Shown: positions 48,568 to 57,563 of the stretch, piece after piece
Layout of the letters: each line of letters starts with the position of its first letter
Position numbering within the stretch: position 1 is the stretch's first letter
Source: Streptomyces albireticuli
GTDB taxonomy: Bacteria > Actinomycetota > Actinomycetes > Streptomycetales > Streptomycetaceae
Reading direction: 5' to 3'
NCBI RefSeq assembly: GCF_002192455.1
Contig: NZ_CP021744.1
Location: 4,869,501-4,933,500 of the forward strand
Length of the DNA: 64,000 bases
Notes under the pieces: model-generated
Database searches by the model: none
Seen by the model: the letters and a program-made list of their open reading frames with translations, nothing else
Told to the model about the DNA's origin: nothing
Translations under genes and position numbers: made by a program

Positions 48568-50979
48568 GTGAAAAGCAGCCAACGGAGGGTCGCCAGATCC
48601 GCGGCCGTGGCCACGGCCGTCGTGCTGGGCGCTACGACCCTTTCGGCCGGATTCGCTCAGGCGGCCGGTGCCACGGGCGACAGCGGGACCGACCACCCCG
48701 CCGGCGTCGTCCGCAGCGACCCGGAGCAGGCCGGGCGCGGCGTCGAGCACGACCTCAAGGGCCCGTTCACCAAGAAGCGCGAGGCGGAGCGCAAGGCCGC
48801 GCTCGACAAGGTGATAGCCGGTGACGCCCGCACCGAGCAGCGCGGTGGTTCGAAGGTCGTCCAGCTCGGCAAGGGCAAGTACGTCGAGCTCGCCCGCGAG
48901 AAGACCGACCGCATCTTCACCGTCCTGGTCGAGTTCGGCGACAAGGTCGACGACACCACGATGTACGACCCGGACGGCCCCGACGGGCCCAAGCCGCCCG
49001 TCAAGAAGTTCGGCGGCGCACCCGGCCCCGCCCACAACCGGATAGACCAGCCGGACCGTGCGAAGGACAACAGCACGGCCTGGCAGAAGGACTACAACCG
49101 GCAGCACTTCCAGGACCTGTACTTCTCGAAGGACAAGAGCAAGGAGTCCCTCGCCAAGTACTACGAGAAGCAGTCCTCGGGCCGCTACTCGGTCGAGGGC
49201 CAGGTGACCGACTGGGTCAAGGTCCCCTTCAACGAGGCCCGCTACGGCTCCAACTACTGCGGCTCCACCAACTGCCCGAGCGCCTGGGACCTGGTGCGCG
49301 ACGGCGTCAACCAGTGGGCCGCGGACCAGAAGGCCGCCGGCCGCTCCGACGCCGAGATCAAGGCGGAGCTGGCCAAGTACGACCAGTGGGACCGCAACGA
49401 CTTCGACGGCGACGGCAACTTCAACGAGCCCGACGGCTACATCGACCACTTCCAGATCGTCCACGCCGGCGAGGACGAGTCCGCCGGCGGCGGCGCGCAG
49501 AAGACCGACGCCATCTGGGCCCACCGCTGGTACGCCTACGGCGCCGACACCGGCCGCACCGGCCCCTCGGGCAACAAGGCGGGCGGCACCCAGATCGGTG
49601 ACACCGGCATCTGGGTCGGCGACTACACCATGCAGCCGGAGAACGGCGGCCTCGGCGTCTTCGCCCACGAGTACGCGCACGACCTGGGCCTGCCCGACGA
49701 GTACGACACCTCCGGCAAGGGCGAGTCCTCGGTCGCCTACTGGTCGCTGATGTCCTCCGGCTCCTGGCTGGGCAACGGCAAGGACTCCATCGGCGACCTC
49801 CCCGGTGACATGAGCGCCTGGGACAAGCTCCAGCTCGGCTGGCTCAACTACGCCAAGGCGAAGGCGGCGACGAAGTCGACGCACAAGCTGGGCGTGGCCG
49901 AGTACAACACCAAGGACAAGCAGGCGCTCGTCGTCGACCTGCCCGCGAAGGCCGTGAAGACGGACGTCGTGAAGCCGGCCGAGGGCGGCAAGCAGTGGTG
50001 GGGCGGTCAGGGCGACGACCTGAAGAACACCCTCACCCGCTCCGTCGACCTCACGGGCAAGTCCAAGGCGCAGCTGGACCTCTCCGGCTGGTGGGACATC
50101 GAGGCCAACTACGACTACCTCTACGTCGAGGCCTCCACGGACGGCACCAACTGGACCCCGCTCGACGGCACCGCCGACGGCAGGTCCATCCCGCGCGACG
50201 GCGCCGACAAGCCGGCCCTGACGGGTGTCTCCGGCGCGTACAAGAAGCTCGCCTACCCGCTGGACGCCTACGCGGGCAAGAAGTTCGACCTGCGTCTGCG
50301 CTACCTGACGGACGGCGGCACCTCGGGCAAGGGCTTCACCGCCGACGCCATCACCCTCACCGCCGACGGCGCCCCGCTGTTCACGGACGGCGCCGAGGGC
50401 GACGACAACGGCTGGACGGCCAAGGGCTTCTCGCGCATCGGTGAGTCCTTCACCAAGGAGTACGCGCAGTACTACATCGCCGAGAACCGTCAGTACGTGT
50501 CGTACGACAAGACCCTCAAGGTCGGCCCGTACAACTTCGGCTGGCGCAAGGACCGTCCGTCCTGGGTGGAGCACTTCCCGTACCAGAACGGCCTGTTGAT
50601 CTGGAAGTGGGACACCTCCCAGATCGACAACAACGTCAGCGCGCACCCCGGTGTCGGCCGTATCCTGCCCGTCGACGCGCACGCGAAGGCCGAGAAGTGG
50701 GCCGACGGCTCGCTGATGAAGAACGGCATCCAGGCGTACGACTCGACCTTCAGCTGGTTCCCGACCGACGGCTTCACCCTGCACCGGGACGGCGTCGCCG
50801 CCCGGGTCAAGGGCAAGCTGGGCACGCCGGTCTTCGACGACCGCAAGGGCTCGTACTTCGACAGGACGAACCCGACCGGCGGCGTGCAGCTTACTGACAC
50901 CAACACCCGGATCAAGATCCTCACGGAGGCGCCGAGCGGCTCCACGATGACCCTCCAGGTGGGCCCCTCCGGCAAGTGA
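48568..50979 (+). CDS. secreted M6-family metalloprotease (immune inhibitor A-like)
   Basis: The 803-residue protein has a signal peptide (MKSSQRRVARSAAVATAVVL core, cleavage near AQA at about residue 33), a propeptide region, and an M6 peptidase domain with zinc motif HEYAHDLGLPDEYD (HExxH near residue 369). A calcium-loop-like DFDGDGNFNEPDG lies upstream. A C-terminal beta-sandwich region contains DLSGWWDIEANYDY. Such enzymes degrade extracellular proteins, including host immune proteins in Bacillus thuringiensis; here a saprophytic role is likely. Expression should be secretory and developmentally or nutritionally regulated. Confidence 0.92.
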   Translation: MKSSQRRVARSAAVATAVVLGATTLSAGFAQAAGATGDSGTDHPAGVVRSDPEQAGRGVEHDLKGPFTKKREAERKAALDKVIAGDARTEQRGGSKVVQLGKGKYVELAREKTDRIFTVLVEFGDKVDDTTMYDPDGPDGPKPPVKKFGGAPGPAHNRIDQPDRAKDNSTAWQKDYNRQHFQDLYFSKDKSKESLAKYYEKQSSGRYSVEGQVTDWVKVPFNEARYGSNYCGSTNCPSAWDLVRDGVNQWAADQKAAGRSDAEIKAELAKYDQWDRNDFDGDGNFNEPDGYIDHFQIVHAGEDESAGGGAQKTDAIWAHRWYAYGADTGRTGPSGNKAGGTQIGDTGIWVGDYTMQPENGGLGVFAHEYAHDLGLPDEYDTSGKGESSVAYWSLMSSGSWLGNGKDSIGDLPGDMSAWDKLQLGWLNYAKAKAATKSTHKLGVAEYNTKDKQALVVDLPAKAVKTDVVKPAEGGKQWWGGQGDDLKNTLTRSVDLTGKSKAQLDLSGWWDIEANYDYLYVEASTDGTNWTPLDGTADGRSIPRDGADKPALTGVSGAYKKLAYPLDAYAGKKFDLRLRYLTDGGTSGKGFTADAITLTADGAPLFTDGAEGDDNGWTAKGFSRIGESFTKEYAQYYIAENRQYVSYDKTLKVGPYNFGWRKDRPSWVEHFPYQNGLLIWKWDTSQIDNNVSAHPGVGRILPVDAHAKAEKWADGSLMKNGIQAYDSTFSWFPTDGFTLHRDGVAARVKGKLGTPVFDDRKGSYFDRTNPTGGVQLTDTNTRIKILTEAPSGSTMTLQVGPSGK

Positions 50980-51016
50980 TCCCCGAGTAATCGGCGTCAT
51001 CGCAGGTCAGAGACGT

Positions 51017-51057
51017 ATCGGCCGTCGCCCTCTAGCGGGCGGCGGCCGATCGCGTTT
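51017..51057 (+). terminator. terminator after the M6 protease gene
   Basis: ATCGGCCGTCGCCC, loop TCTAGC, GGGCGGCGGCCGAT, followed by CGCGTTTA. The 14-bp stem has one G-T pair. Confidence 0.65.
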
Positions 51058-51169
51058 AGATGACCGGCGGGGGGCCGTTATTGACACTCCCGCCCGGGAG
51101 CCGGTTTCCGGCGGGGCGTGAGCGGCCCCTGACCGGTCCTGACCGGCACCGGGACGACGAGGGGAAGAG

Positions 51170-51520
51170 GTGGCGCGGGTGGCCGGAGGCGGATTCGCCA
51201 AGCTCCCGGGCGGCAGCGTGGTCGTCGCCCTGTCGCTGCCCAGCCCGCCCGGCGGCAGCGGGGCGCCCGGCGGGCGGGTCCGGGTCCTGGTGCACGCCGC
51301 GAACCGCCAGCGGGCCCTCACCCGGCTCCGCAACCTCGGCCTGCGCGCGGTCTACCTGCGGGGCAACACCGAGCCGCCCACTCCGGACGAGATAACGGCG
51401 GTCCTGCACCACCCGGACGGCCTGGTCTGGCGCGCGGCCCCGGACGACGACACGGAGTCCTGGCATCCGATACGGAGCCTGCTGCGGAGGCCCGCCGGTT
51501 CCGGCGCCTCCGGGGGCTGA
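51170..51520 (+). CDS. small conserved hypothetical protein
   Basis: The 116-residue product (MARVAGGGFAKLPGGSVV start) has no recognised domain. The middle (residues about 35-75) reads like a small alpha/beta unit: RVLVHAANRQRALTRLRNLGLRAVYLRGN. The end is Arg/Ser/Gly-rich. The GTG start has GGGGAAGAGG upstream. It is convergent with the nicotinamidase gene. The steady third-position GC pattern supports a real gene, but its function is unknown. Confidence 0.6.
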   Translation: MARVAGGGFAKLPGGSVVVALSLPSPPGGSGAPGGRVRVLVHAANRQRALTRLRNLGLRAVYLRGNTEPPTPDEITAVLHHPDGLVWRAAPDDDTESWHPIRSLLRRPAGSGASGG

Positions 51521-51561
51521 CGGCCGTACCGGCCGCGGTCGCGCGGGGCTCAGGGCCCGGC

Positions 51562-52155
51562 TCAGCCGCCCTGGACGACCGGCTTGCCGCTCAGCTCCAC
51601 GCCCGCGTCCCGGAGCTCCTCCAGGGCCCGCTCCGTGGTCCGGGGGGCCACCCCGGCCGTGAGGTCCAGCAGGACCTGCGTCGCGAAGCCCTCCCGGCGG
51701 GCGTCCAGCGCCGTGGCCCGTACGCAGTGGTCCGTGGCGATGCCCACCACGTCGACCTCGGTCACGCCCCGCTCCCGCAGCCAGTCGGCGAGGGAGACGC
51801 CGTTCTCGTCGGTGCCCTCGAAGCCGCTGTAGGCCGCGGTGTAGGCGCCCTTGTCGAAGACGGCGTCTATGGCGCCGGAGGCGATCACCGGGGCGAAGTT
51901 GGGGTGGAAGCCGCTGCCCTCCGTGCCGGCCACGCAGTGCGCGGGCCAGGAGTGCTCGAAGTCCGGGTGGTCGGAGAAATGATCACCGGGGTCTATGTGG
52001 TGGTCGCGGGTGGCGACCACATGGCGGTAGCCCGCGGAGGCCTCGCCGACCAGGTCGGTGATGGCCGCGGCGACGTCGGCGCCGCCGGCGACCGCGAGGC
52101 TGCCGCCCTCGCAGAAGTCGTTCTGCACGTCGACGACGATCAGTGCACGCTGCAT
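51562..52155 (-). CDS. pncA: nicotinamidase (isochorismatase superfamily)
   Basis: The 197-residue enzyme hydrolyses nicotinamide to nicotinate for NAD salvage. Visible motifs are VVDVQNDF with the catalytic Asp at the N-terminus, FDKGAYTAAYSGFEGT carrying the Lys, and IATDHCVRATALDA with the nucleophile Cys. TAAGGA ends 8 nt before the ATG, suggesting a leaderless transcript. The next gene upstream on the same strand is nicotinate phosphoribosyltransferase, so the pair turns nicotinamide into nicotinate mononucleotide. Confidence 0.92.
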   Translation of the reverse strand: MQRALIVVDVQNDFCEGGSLAVAGGADVAAAITDLVGEASAGYRHVVATRDHHIDPGDHFSDHPDFEHSWPAHCVAGTEGSGFHPNFAPVIASGAIDAVFDKGAYTAAYSGFEGTDENGVSLADWLRERGVTEVDVVGIATDHCVRATALDARREGFATQVLLDLTAGVAPRTTERALEELRDAGVELSGKPVVQGG

Positions 52156-52332
52156 AGTGCGGATCCTTAAGGGAAGGGCCCTCGGCCGACAGTGCGGATC
52201 AAGTCGCTGTGTGACCGAGGGTAGTGACTCCTCCGGCGTAATGGGAGAGGGTGTCCGGCGCACCGGGGGCGCACGGCCCCCTCTCCCATGGTCGCCCCGG
52301 GCGTCGTTCCGGCGTCCGTCAGGGGCGGGGGC

Positions 52333-53661
52333 TCAGAGGTATTCCGTCGGCAGCACGGCCTCGCCGCGCGAGAGCTGTATCGCCGACATCGGCAGCCCCG
52401 CCAGCGCCGCCCGGTGCCGGTCCCGCGCCGCGTCCAGGGGCTCCCGGGCGACGGTCTCGCCGCCCCGGACGAGCTGGACGAGCAGCTGCCGGTCCGCGAG
52501 CTCCGCGGGCACCGGGCCGGTGCCCACGACCTCGGCCTCGGCCACGCCGTCGGCGTCCGGCCGGCGGGCCGCCCACTTGCGGCCGCCGATGGAGGTCTTG
52601 CCGCCCATGGACTTCTTCGCCACCGGCCGCAGCGGGGCGTCCGGGCCGGCCGCGTCCGCGCGGGCCACGAGCTTGTAGACCATCGAGCAGGTGGGGTGGC
52701 CGCTGCCGGTCACCAGCTGGGTGCCGACGCCGTACGCGTCCACGGGCGCGGCGGCCAGCGAGGCGATGGCGTACTCGTCCAGGTCGCTGGTGACGACGAT
52801 CTTCGTCTTGACCGCCCCGAGCTCGTCGAGCTGCTGGCGCACCCGGTGGGCCAGCAGCAGCAGGTCGCCCGAGTCGATCCGGACGGCGCCGAGCTCCGTC
52901 CCGGCGATCTCCACGGCCATCCGGACGGCCTCGGTCACGTCGTAGGTGTCGACGAGCAGGGTCGTGCTTCCGCCGAGGGAGTCGACCTGTGCGCGGAAGG
53001 CGTCCCGCTCGCTGTCGTGCAGCAGTGTGAAGGCGTGCGCACTGGTGCCGACGGTCGGAATGTTGTATCGGAAGCCGGCCGCGAGGTCGGACGTCGAGGC
53101 GAAGCCGCCGACATAGGCGGCGCGCGCGGCGGCGACGGCCGCCAGCTCGTGCGTGCGCCGGGCGCCCATCTCGATCAGCGGCCGGTCGCCGGCGGCGACG
53201 GCCATCCGGGAGGCCGCGGCGGCGACGGCCGAGTCGTGGTTGAGGATCGACAGGATGACGGTCTCCAGGAGGACCGCCTCGGCGAAGGTGCCCTCGACCC
53301 GCAGGACGGGGGAGCCGGGGAAGTAGACCTCGCCCTCGGGGTAGCCCCAGATGTCCCCGCGGAAGCGGTAGTCGGCGAGCCACGCGAGCGTCGGCTCGTC
53401 CACGATCCGCCGGTCGGCGAGGAAGTCCAGCACCCCGCTGTCGAAGCGGAAGTTCTCGACGGCGTCCAGCACCCGGCCGGTGCCCCCGACGACGCCGTAG
53501 CGGCGGCCCTCGGGCAGCCGGCGGGTGAAGACCTCGAAGACCGAGCGCCGGTCGGCGGTGCCGGCCCGCAGCGCGGCCTGGAGCATCGTGAGCTCGTACC
53601 GGTCCGTGAAAAGGGCCGTCGACGGCACGTCCACCGGCAGCCTCAAGTCCGCAGCGTTCAT
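52333..53661 (-). CDS. pncB: nicotinate phosphoribosyltransferase
   Basis: The 442-residue enzyme joins nicotinate and PRPP to form nicotinate mononucleotide. Family blocks are TALFTDRYELTMLQAALR, a FRGDIWGYPEGEVYFPGSP segment (core YPEGEVYFPGSP), EMGARRTHELAA, VDTYDVTEAVRMAV and IDSGDLLLLAHRVR, then GVGTQLVTGSGHPT. Length is normal. TAGCAT lies 7 nt before the ATG (leaderless). Nicotinamidase follows 177 bp downstream. It is divergent from clpS. Confidence 0.94.
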   Translation of the reverse strand: MNAADLRLPVDVPSTALFTDRYELTMLQAALRAGTADRRSVFEVFTRRLPEGRRYGVVGGTGRVLDAVENFRFDSGVLDFLADRRIVDEPTLAWLADYRFRGDIWGYPEGEVYFPGSPVLRVEGTFAEAVLLETVILSILNHDSAVAAAASRMAVAAGDRPLIEMGARRTHELAAVAAARAAYVGGFASTSDLAAGFRYNIPTVGTSAHAFTLLHDSERDAFRAQVDSLGGSTTLLVDTYDVTEAVRMAVEIAGTELGAVRIDSGDLLLLAHRVRQQLDELGAVKTKIVVTSDLDEYAIASLAAAPVDAYGVGTQLVTGSGHPTCSMVYKLVARADAAGPDAPLRPVAKKSMGGKTSIGGRKWAARRPDADGVAEAEVVGTGPVPAELADRQLLVQLVRGGETVAREPLDAARDRHRAALAGLPMSAIQLSRGEAVLPTEYL

Positions 53662-53803
53662 GGTCCAGATGCTACCCCCAATACTCGTCAGAGTGACGAT
53701 TTCTGTGATCGACATGACGGGGAGCCCGGCGGGGACGGGCCCGGCGCCGGACACGGTGCCGGGTGGGGACCCCTTTGTGCATCGCGCGGCCGTGAGTGGC
53801 AGC

Positions 53804-54115
53804 ATGGGAAGCGTGAGTGTTGCACCGGTCGAGATCGAGCGACCCGAGACGGGCGAATCCCCCTTCGCCGTGGCCGAACCCGATGTCCCTTGGGTGACCC
53901 TGGTCCACAACGATCCCGTCAACCTCATGAGTTATGTGACGTATGTGTTCCAGGCCTACTTCGGCTACTCCAAGGACAAGGCGCACAAGCTGATGCTCGA
54001 CGTCCATCACAAGGGCCGCGCCACCGTCTCCAGCGGCAGCCGCGAGGAAATGGAGCGTGACGTGCAGGCGATGCACGGCTACGGGCTGTGGGCGACCCTG
54101 TCGCAGGACCGTTGA
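53804..54115 (+). CDS. clpS: ATP-dependent Clp protease adaptor ClpS
   Basis: The 103-residue adaptor binds ClpA/ClpC N-domains and delivers N-degron substrates for ClpP degradation. The conserved ClpS core is present: VPWVTLVHNDPVNLMSYVTYVF, then KLMLDVHHKGRATV and ERDVQAMHGYGLWATL. ATG at 53804 is used; a GTG three codons later (53813) is also possible. The disordered N-terminus is typical. The stop overlaps the start of the DUF2017 gene, so the two are coupled. Confidence 0.93.
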   Translation: MGSVSVAPVEIERPETGESPFAVAEPDVPWVTLVHNDPVNLMSYVTYVFQAYFGYSKDKAHKLMLDVHHKGRATVSSGSREEMERDVQAMHGYGLWATLSQDR

Positions 54116-54705
54116 TGGCCGGGCACTTCGAGCCGCTGCCCGGCGGCGGGGCCGCCGTCGCCCTGGACGAGGTCGAGATCTCCATCCTGCGCAGCCTGGC
54201 CGTGCAGCTCCTGGAGCTGATCGGGCCGGGCGAGAGCCAGGGCCCGGACGAGGCCGATCCGCTGGCCCGGCTGTTCGCCGAGGGCCCGAGCGAGCCGCCC
54301 GCCGACCCCGCGCTGGCCCGCCTCTTCCCGGACGCCTACGGCGACCCCGGCAGCGAGCAGGACCAGCGCGAGCGCGCGTACGCCTCCGAGTTCCGCCGCT
54401 ACACCGAGAACGACCTGCGCGCCCGCAAGCGCGAGGACGCCCTGGGCGTCGTCGGCTCGCTGGACGCCCTGTCCCTGGCCGAGGGCGGCGCCGTGCTGCG
54501 GCTGTCGCCGGAGGAGTGCCGGCGCTGGCTCGGCGCGCTGAACGACCTGCGCCTCGCCATCGGCACCCGGCTGGAGGTCCGGGAGGACGACGACACCGAG
54601 GAGCTGTTCCGGCTGCCGGACGAGGACCCGCGCAAGCCGATGGTGATGGCCTATCTCTGGCTCGGTGGCTTGCAAGAGACGTTGATCGAGGCGATGACGG
54701 GGTAG
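54115..54705 (+). CDS. DUF2017 family protein
   Basis: The 196-residue acidic, mostly helical protein belongs to an actinobacterial family usually next to clpS and the mec-cysO-cysM genes. Conserved pieces are LDEVEISILRSLAVQLLELI, RYTENDLRARKREDAL and LSPEECRRWLGALNDLRLAIG (core WLGALNDLRL). The ATG overlaps the clpS stop. No enzyme motif or membrane segment is present. Its function is unknown; the constant linkage suggests a role near Clp-dependent proteolysis. Confidence 0.9.
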   Translation: MAGHFEPLPGGGAAVALDEVEISILRSLAVQLLELIGPGESQGPDEADPLARLFAEGPSEPPADPALARLFPDAYGDPGSEQDQRERAYASEFRRYTENDLRARKREDALGVVGSLDALSLAEGGAVLRLSPEECRRWLGALNDLRLAIGTRLEVREDDDTEELFRLPDEDPRKPMVMAYLWLGGLQETLIEAMTG

Positions 54706-54745
54706 GGGCGGGTCCCCCGAGGGGCGGCGCGAGCCCCCGGCGGAC

Positions 54746-54790
54746 CCCTATGTCATGAATTCATAGGGCAATTTTCATGAACATGACATG
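54746..54790. promoter_or_regulatory. AT-rich palindromic region after DUF2017 gene
   Basis: CCCTATG (54746-54752) and CATAGGG (54762-54768) flank the 10-bp palindrome ATGAATTCAT; TCATGAA recurs at 54775. This is unusually AT-rich for the window and lies about 300 bp before the permease gene. It looks like a protein-binding or promoter region; the binder is unknown. Confidence 0.45.
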
Positions 54791-54841
54791 AGTGTCCGCT
54801 CAGCGAACGCTCATTTTCGGATAACGATCGCGTCACTGTGG

Positions 54842-54870
54842 TGGCGGCCTATGGCCGCCACTTTTACTTT
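54842..54870 (+). terminator. Rho-independent terminator before the amino-acid permease
   Basis: GTGGCGGCC, loop TAT, GGCCGCCAC, then TTTTACTTTT. It is a strong terminator about 135 nt after the DUF2017 stop and 210 nt before the permease start. It could end the clpS operon or attenuate a permease leader. Confidence 0.85.
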
Positions 54871-55079
54871 TGTCCTACTTCGCTTGTGGTGTGCCTCACA
54901 CCCGCCCGGACGATCTCCGTGTCACTCGTGATAAATCTTCACGACCTGCCTCCGTGACGCCACCCATGTCACGGCGGGAGCGCTCCGCCGACCGACCGTC
55001 GGCATGCAGGACTCCATTTCCGGGGGGATCTGGACCCGATCCGCAATGGCCGGATCGGTATGGAGAAAGGCGCACCACC

Positions 55080-56585
55080 ATGACCTCTGAGAAGGTCGCG
55101 GACCGTACCGCCAGCGCGGCGGCCGCACGGCAGAACGGAAGCGGACATGGCGCTTCCGAGGGTTACCAGCGGGGACTGGGCAACCGACAGATCCAGATGA
55201 TCGCCATTGGTGGCGCCATCGGCACCGGCTTGTTCCTCGGCGCGGGCAAGGCCATATCCAAGGCCGGACCCAGCCTCATCCTGGCCTACGCCCTCGCGGG
55301 CCTGGTCATCTTCTTCATCATGCGCGCTCTCGGTGAGCTGCTCATGTACCGACCGGTGTCGGGCTCCTTCTCGGAGTACGCACGGGAGTTCCTCGGCCCG
55401 TTCTTCGGCTATGTGACCGGATGGACGTACTGGCTCTTCTGGGTCGTCACCGGGATCACCGAGGTGACCGCGGCGGCCACCTATGTGCACTACTGGGACA
55501 AATCAATCCCGCAATGGGTGTCGGCGCTCATCTTCACCGTCGTCCTCTACCTCGCCAACCTGATCTCCGTGAAGCTCTTCGGTGAGCTGGAGTTCTGGTT
55601 CTCCATGGTCAAGGTCACCGCCATCATCGGCATGATCCTGATCGGCATCGGCGTCCTCACCCTCGGCTTCTCCGACGCCGGGGACACCGCCTCCGTCAGC
55701 AACCTCTGGTCCCACGGCGGCTTCTTCGCCGGCGACGACGGCATCACCAGCATGCTGATGACGCTCCAGATCGTGATGTTCGCCTTCCTCGCCGTCGAGC
55801 TCGTCGGCGTCACGGCGGGCGAGGCCAAGGACCCGAAGAAGACCCTGCCCAAGGCGATCAACACCGTCCCGTGGCGGATCGCCGTCTTCTACATCGGTGC
55901 GCTGATCATCATCCTGTCCGTGGTCCCGTGGACCGCGTTCGAGGCCGGCAAGAGCCCCTTCGTCGAGGCCTTCGCCCGCATCGGCCTCCCGGCCGGCGCC
56001 GGCATCGTCAACTTCGTCGTCCTCACCGCGGCGCTGTCCTCCTGCAACTCCGGCATGTACTCCACCGGCCGCATGCTGCGCGACCTCGCGCTCAACGGCC
56101 AGGGCCCGAAGTTCTTCGGACAGCTGACCAAGTCCGGCCTGCCGCTGCGCGGCACCACCTTCTCCGCCGTGCTCATGCTCGTCGGTGTGTGGATCAACTA
56201 CCAGTGGCCGGGCGAGGCGTTCAACTACGTCGTCTCCTTCGCGACCATCTCCGGCATGTGGGCCTGGATCATGATCCTCGTGGCCCAGCTCCGCTACCGT
56301 CGCAAGGCCGACCGCGGTGAGCTCCCGCAGTCCGAGTTCCGGGCCCCGGGCGCACCCTGGACCAGCTACTTCGCACTCGCCTTCATCCTGATGGTGATCG
56401 TGCTGATGGGCATCGACGAGGGCTCGCGGGTCTCCCTGTACTGCGCCCCCCTCTGGGGCCTGATCATGGGCGTCTCCTACCTCGTCCTCAAGCGCCGCAA
56501 CCCCGCGGCCTTCGAGCGCAAGTCCACGGAGCACTACGCGAAGCTGGCCGCCGACGCGCGCGCCGAGGCCGAGCACGCCGCCTGA
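55080..56585 (+). CDS. amino-acid permease (AAT/APC family)
   Basis: The 501-residue transporter has 12 predicted helices. Family signatures are IGGAIGTGLFLGAG at helix 1, the helix 2-3 segment ALGELLMYRPVSGSFSEYARE (core GELLMYRPVSGS), and VELVGVTAGEAKDPKKTLP after helix 6. These match proton-coupled amino-acid permeases such as CycA/AnsP/GabP, but the exact amino acid is not determinable. The ATG follows GGAGAAAGG. It sits after a strong terminator and before the mec gene on the same strand. Confidence 0.92.
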   Translation: MTSEKVADRTASAAAARQNGSGHGASEGYQRGLGNRQIQMIAIGGAIGTGLFLGAGKAISKAGPSLILAYALAGLVIFFIMRALGELLMYRPVSGSFSEYAREFLGPFFGYVTGWTYWLFWVVTGITEVTAAATYVHYWDKSIPQWVSALIFTVVLYLANLISVKLFGELEFWFSMVKVTAIIGMILIGIGVLTLGFSDAGDTASVSNLWSHGGFFAGDDGITSMLMTLQIVMFAFLAVELVGVTAGEAKDPKKTLPKAINTVPWRIAVFYIGALIIILSVVPWTAFEAGKSPFVEAFARIGLPAGAGIVNFVVLTAALSSCNSGMYSTGRMLRDLALNGQGPKFFGQLTKSGLPLRGTTFSAVLMLVGVWINYQWPGEAFNYVVSFATISGMWAWIMILVAQLRYRRKADRGELPQSEFRAPGAPWTSYFALAFILMVIVLMGIDEGSRVSLYCAPLWGLIMGVSYLVLKRRNPAAFERKSTEHYAKLAADARAEAEHAA

Positions 56586-56673
56586 CGCACCCCGCGTCAC
56601 GGCAGCATCCCGCAGTACCCGCAGCACCGGGCCCGCCCGTACCACCCCCCTCGGTACGGACGGGCCCTCTGCT

Positions 56674-56679
56674 TATCCT
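56674..56679 (+). promoter_or_regulatory. -10 element giving a leaderless mec transcript
   Basis: TATCCT ends 7 nt before the ATG of the JAMM protease gene and no ribosome site is visible, so the mec-cysO-cysM transcript is probably leaderless here. Confidence 0.55.
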
Positions 56680-56686
56680 GTCGGGC

Positions 56687-57109
56687 ATGCTGACCCTCAC
56701 CCAGGCCCTGTACGACCAGATCGTCGCGCACGCCCGCGCCGACCACCCCGACGAGGCCTGCGGCGTGGTCGCCGGCCCGGCCGGCACCGACCGCCCCGAG
56801 CGCTTCGTCCCCATGCTCAACGCCGCCCGGTCGCCCACGTTCTACGAGTTCGACTCCACCGACCTGCTCAGGCTCTACCGCGAGATGGACGACCGCGACG
56901 AGGAGCCCGTGATCATCTACCACTCGCACACCGCCACCGAGGCCTACCCCTCCCGCACGGACCTCACCTACGCCAACGAGCCGGGCGCCCACTACGTCCT
57001 CGTCTCCACCGCCGACACCGATGACGCCGGACCCTTCCAGTTCCGCTCGTACCGCATCGTCGACGGCGTGGTGACGGAGGAGGACGTGAAGATCGTCGAC
57101 AGCTACTGA
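56687..57109 (+). CDS. mec: JAMM/MPN metalloprotease, CysO-cysteine hydrolase (Mec)
   Basis: The 140-residue zinc protease has a complete JAMM motif: E23 near the N-terminus, then H79-S80-H81, seven residues, S89 and D92 (YHSHTATEAYPSRTD). In Mycobacterium tuberculosis Mec cleaves cysteine from the CysO-cysteine adduct; the gene neighbours here are cysO and cysM, the same trio. A second possible job is trimming the CysO tail, because CysO here has two residues after its Gly-Gly. The start is leaderless. Confidence 0.92.
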   Translation: MLTLTQALYDQIVAHARADHPDEACGVVAGPAGTDRPERFVPMLNAARSPTFYEFDSTDLLRLYREMDDRDEEPVIIYHSHTATEAYPSRTDLTYANEPGAHYVLVSTADTDDAGPFQFRSYRIVDGVVTEEDVKIVDSY

Positions 57110-57270
57110 GGCCGCTCACCGGGTGCCACGTCCTGAGACGGGAGGGTCCGCATCGCGGGACGAACTTCCGGGGCGCGCACAAGGAATCGATACGATGCGC
57201 CCATGGTTCTCACGATGTGAGCCCCCGCGTCCCGCGCGATTCGACCCCGCACTCCGACAGGAGCACAGCC

Positions 57271-57558
57271 ATGGCCATCGAGGTCCGCATCCCGACCATC
57301 CTCCGCACCTACACCGACGGCAAGAAGGCCGTCGAGGGCAGCGGCGCCACGATCGACGAGCTCTTCAAGGACCTGGAGACCCGCCACGCGGGCATCCGCG
57401 AGCGCCTCGTCGACGAGGCCGCCGGCGGCGAGCTGCGCCGCTTCGTCAACGTCTACCTCAATGACGAGGACGTCCGCTTCCTGGCCGGCATCACCACCGA
57501 GCTCACCGACGGCGACAGCGTCACCATCCTCCCGGCCGTGGCCGGCGGCATGGTCTGA
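57271..57558 (+). CDS. cysO: CysO/MoaD-like sulfur-carrier protein
   Basis: The 95-residue ubiquitin-fold protein carries sulfur for cysteine synthesis. The family core is present: VRIPTILRTYTDGKKAVEGS, VNVYLNDEDVRFL, and DGDSVTILPAVAGG. In the M. tuberculosis protein the chain ends at Gly-Gly, which is thiocarboxylated. Here Met-Val follows the pair before the stop, so processing is probably needed before activation. GGAG lies before the ATG. It sits 161 nt after mec and 5 nt before cysM. Confidence 0.93.
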   Translation: MAIEVRIPTILRTYTDGKKAVEGSGATIDELFKDLETRHAGIRERLVDEAAGGELRRFVNVYLNDEDVRFLAGITTELTDGDSVTILPAVAGGMV

Positions 57559-57563
57559 GCGCC

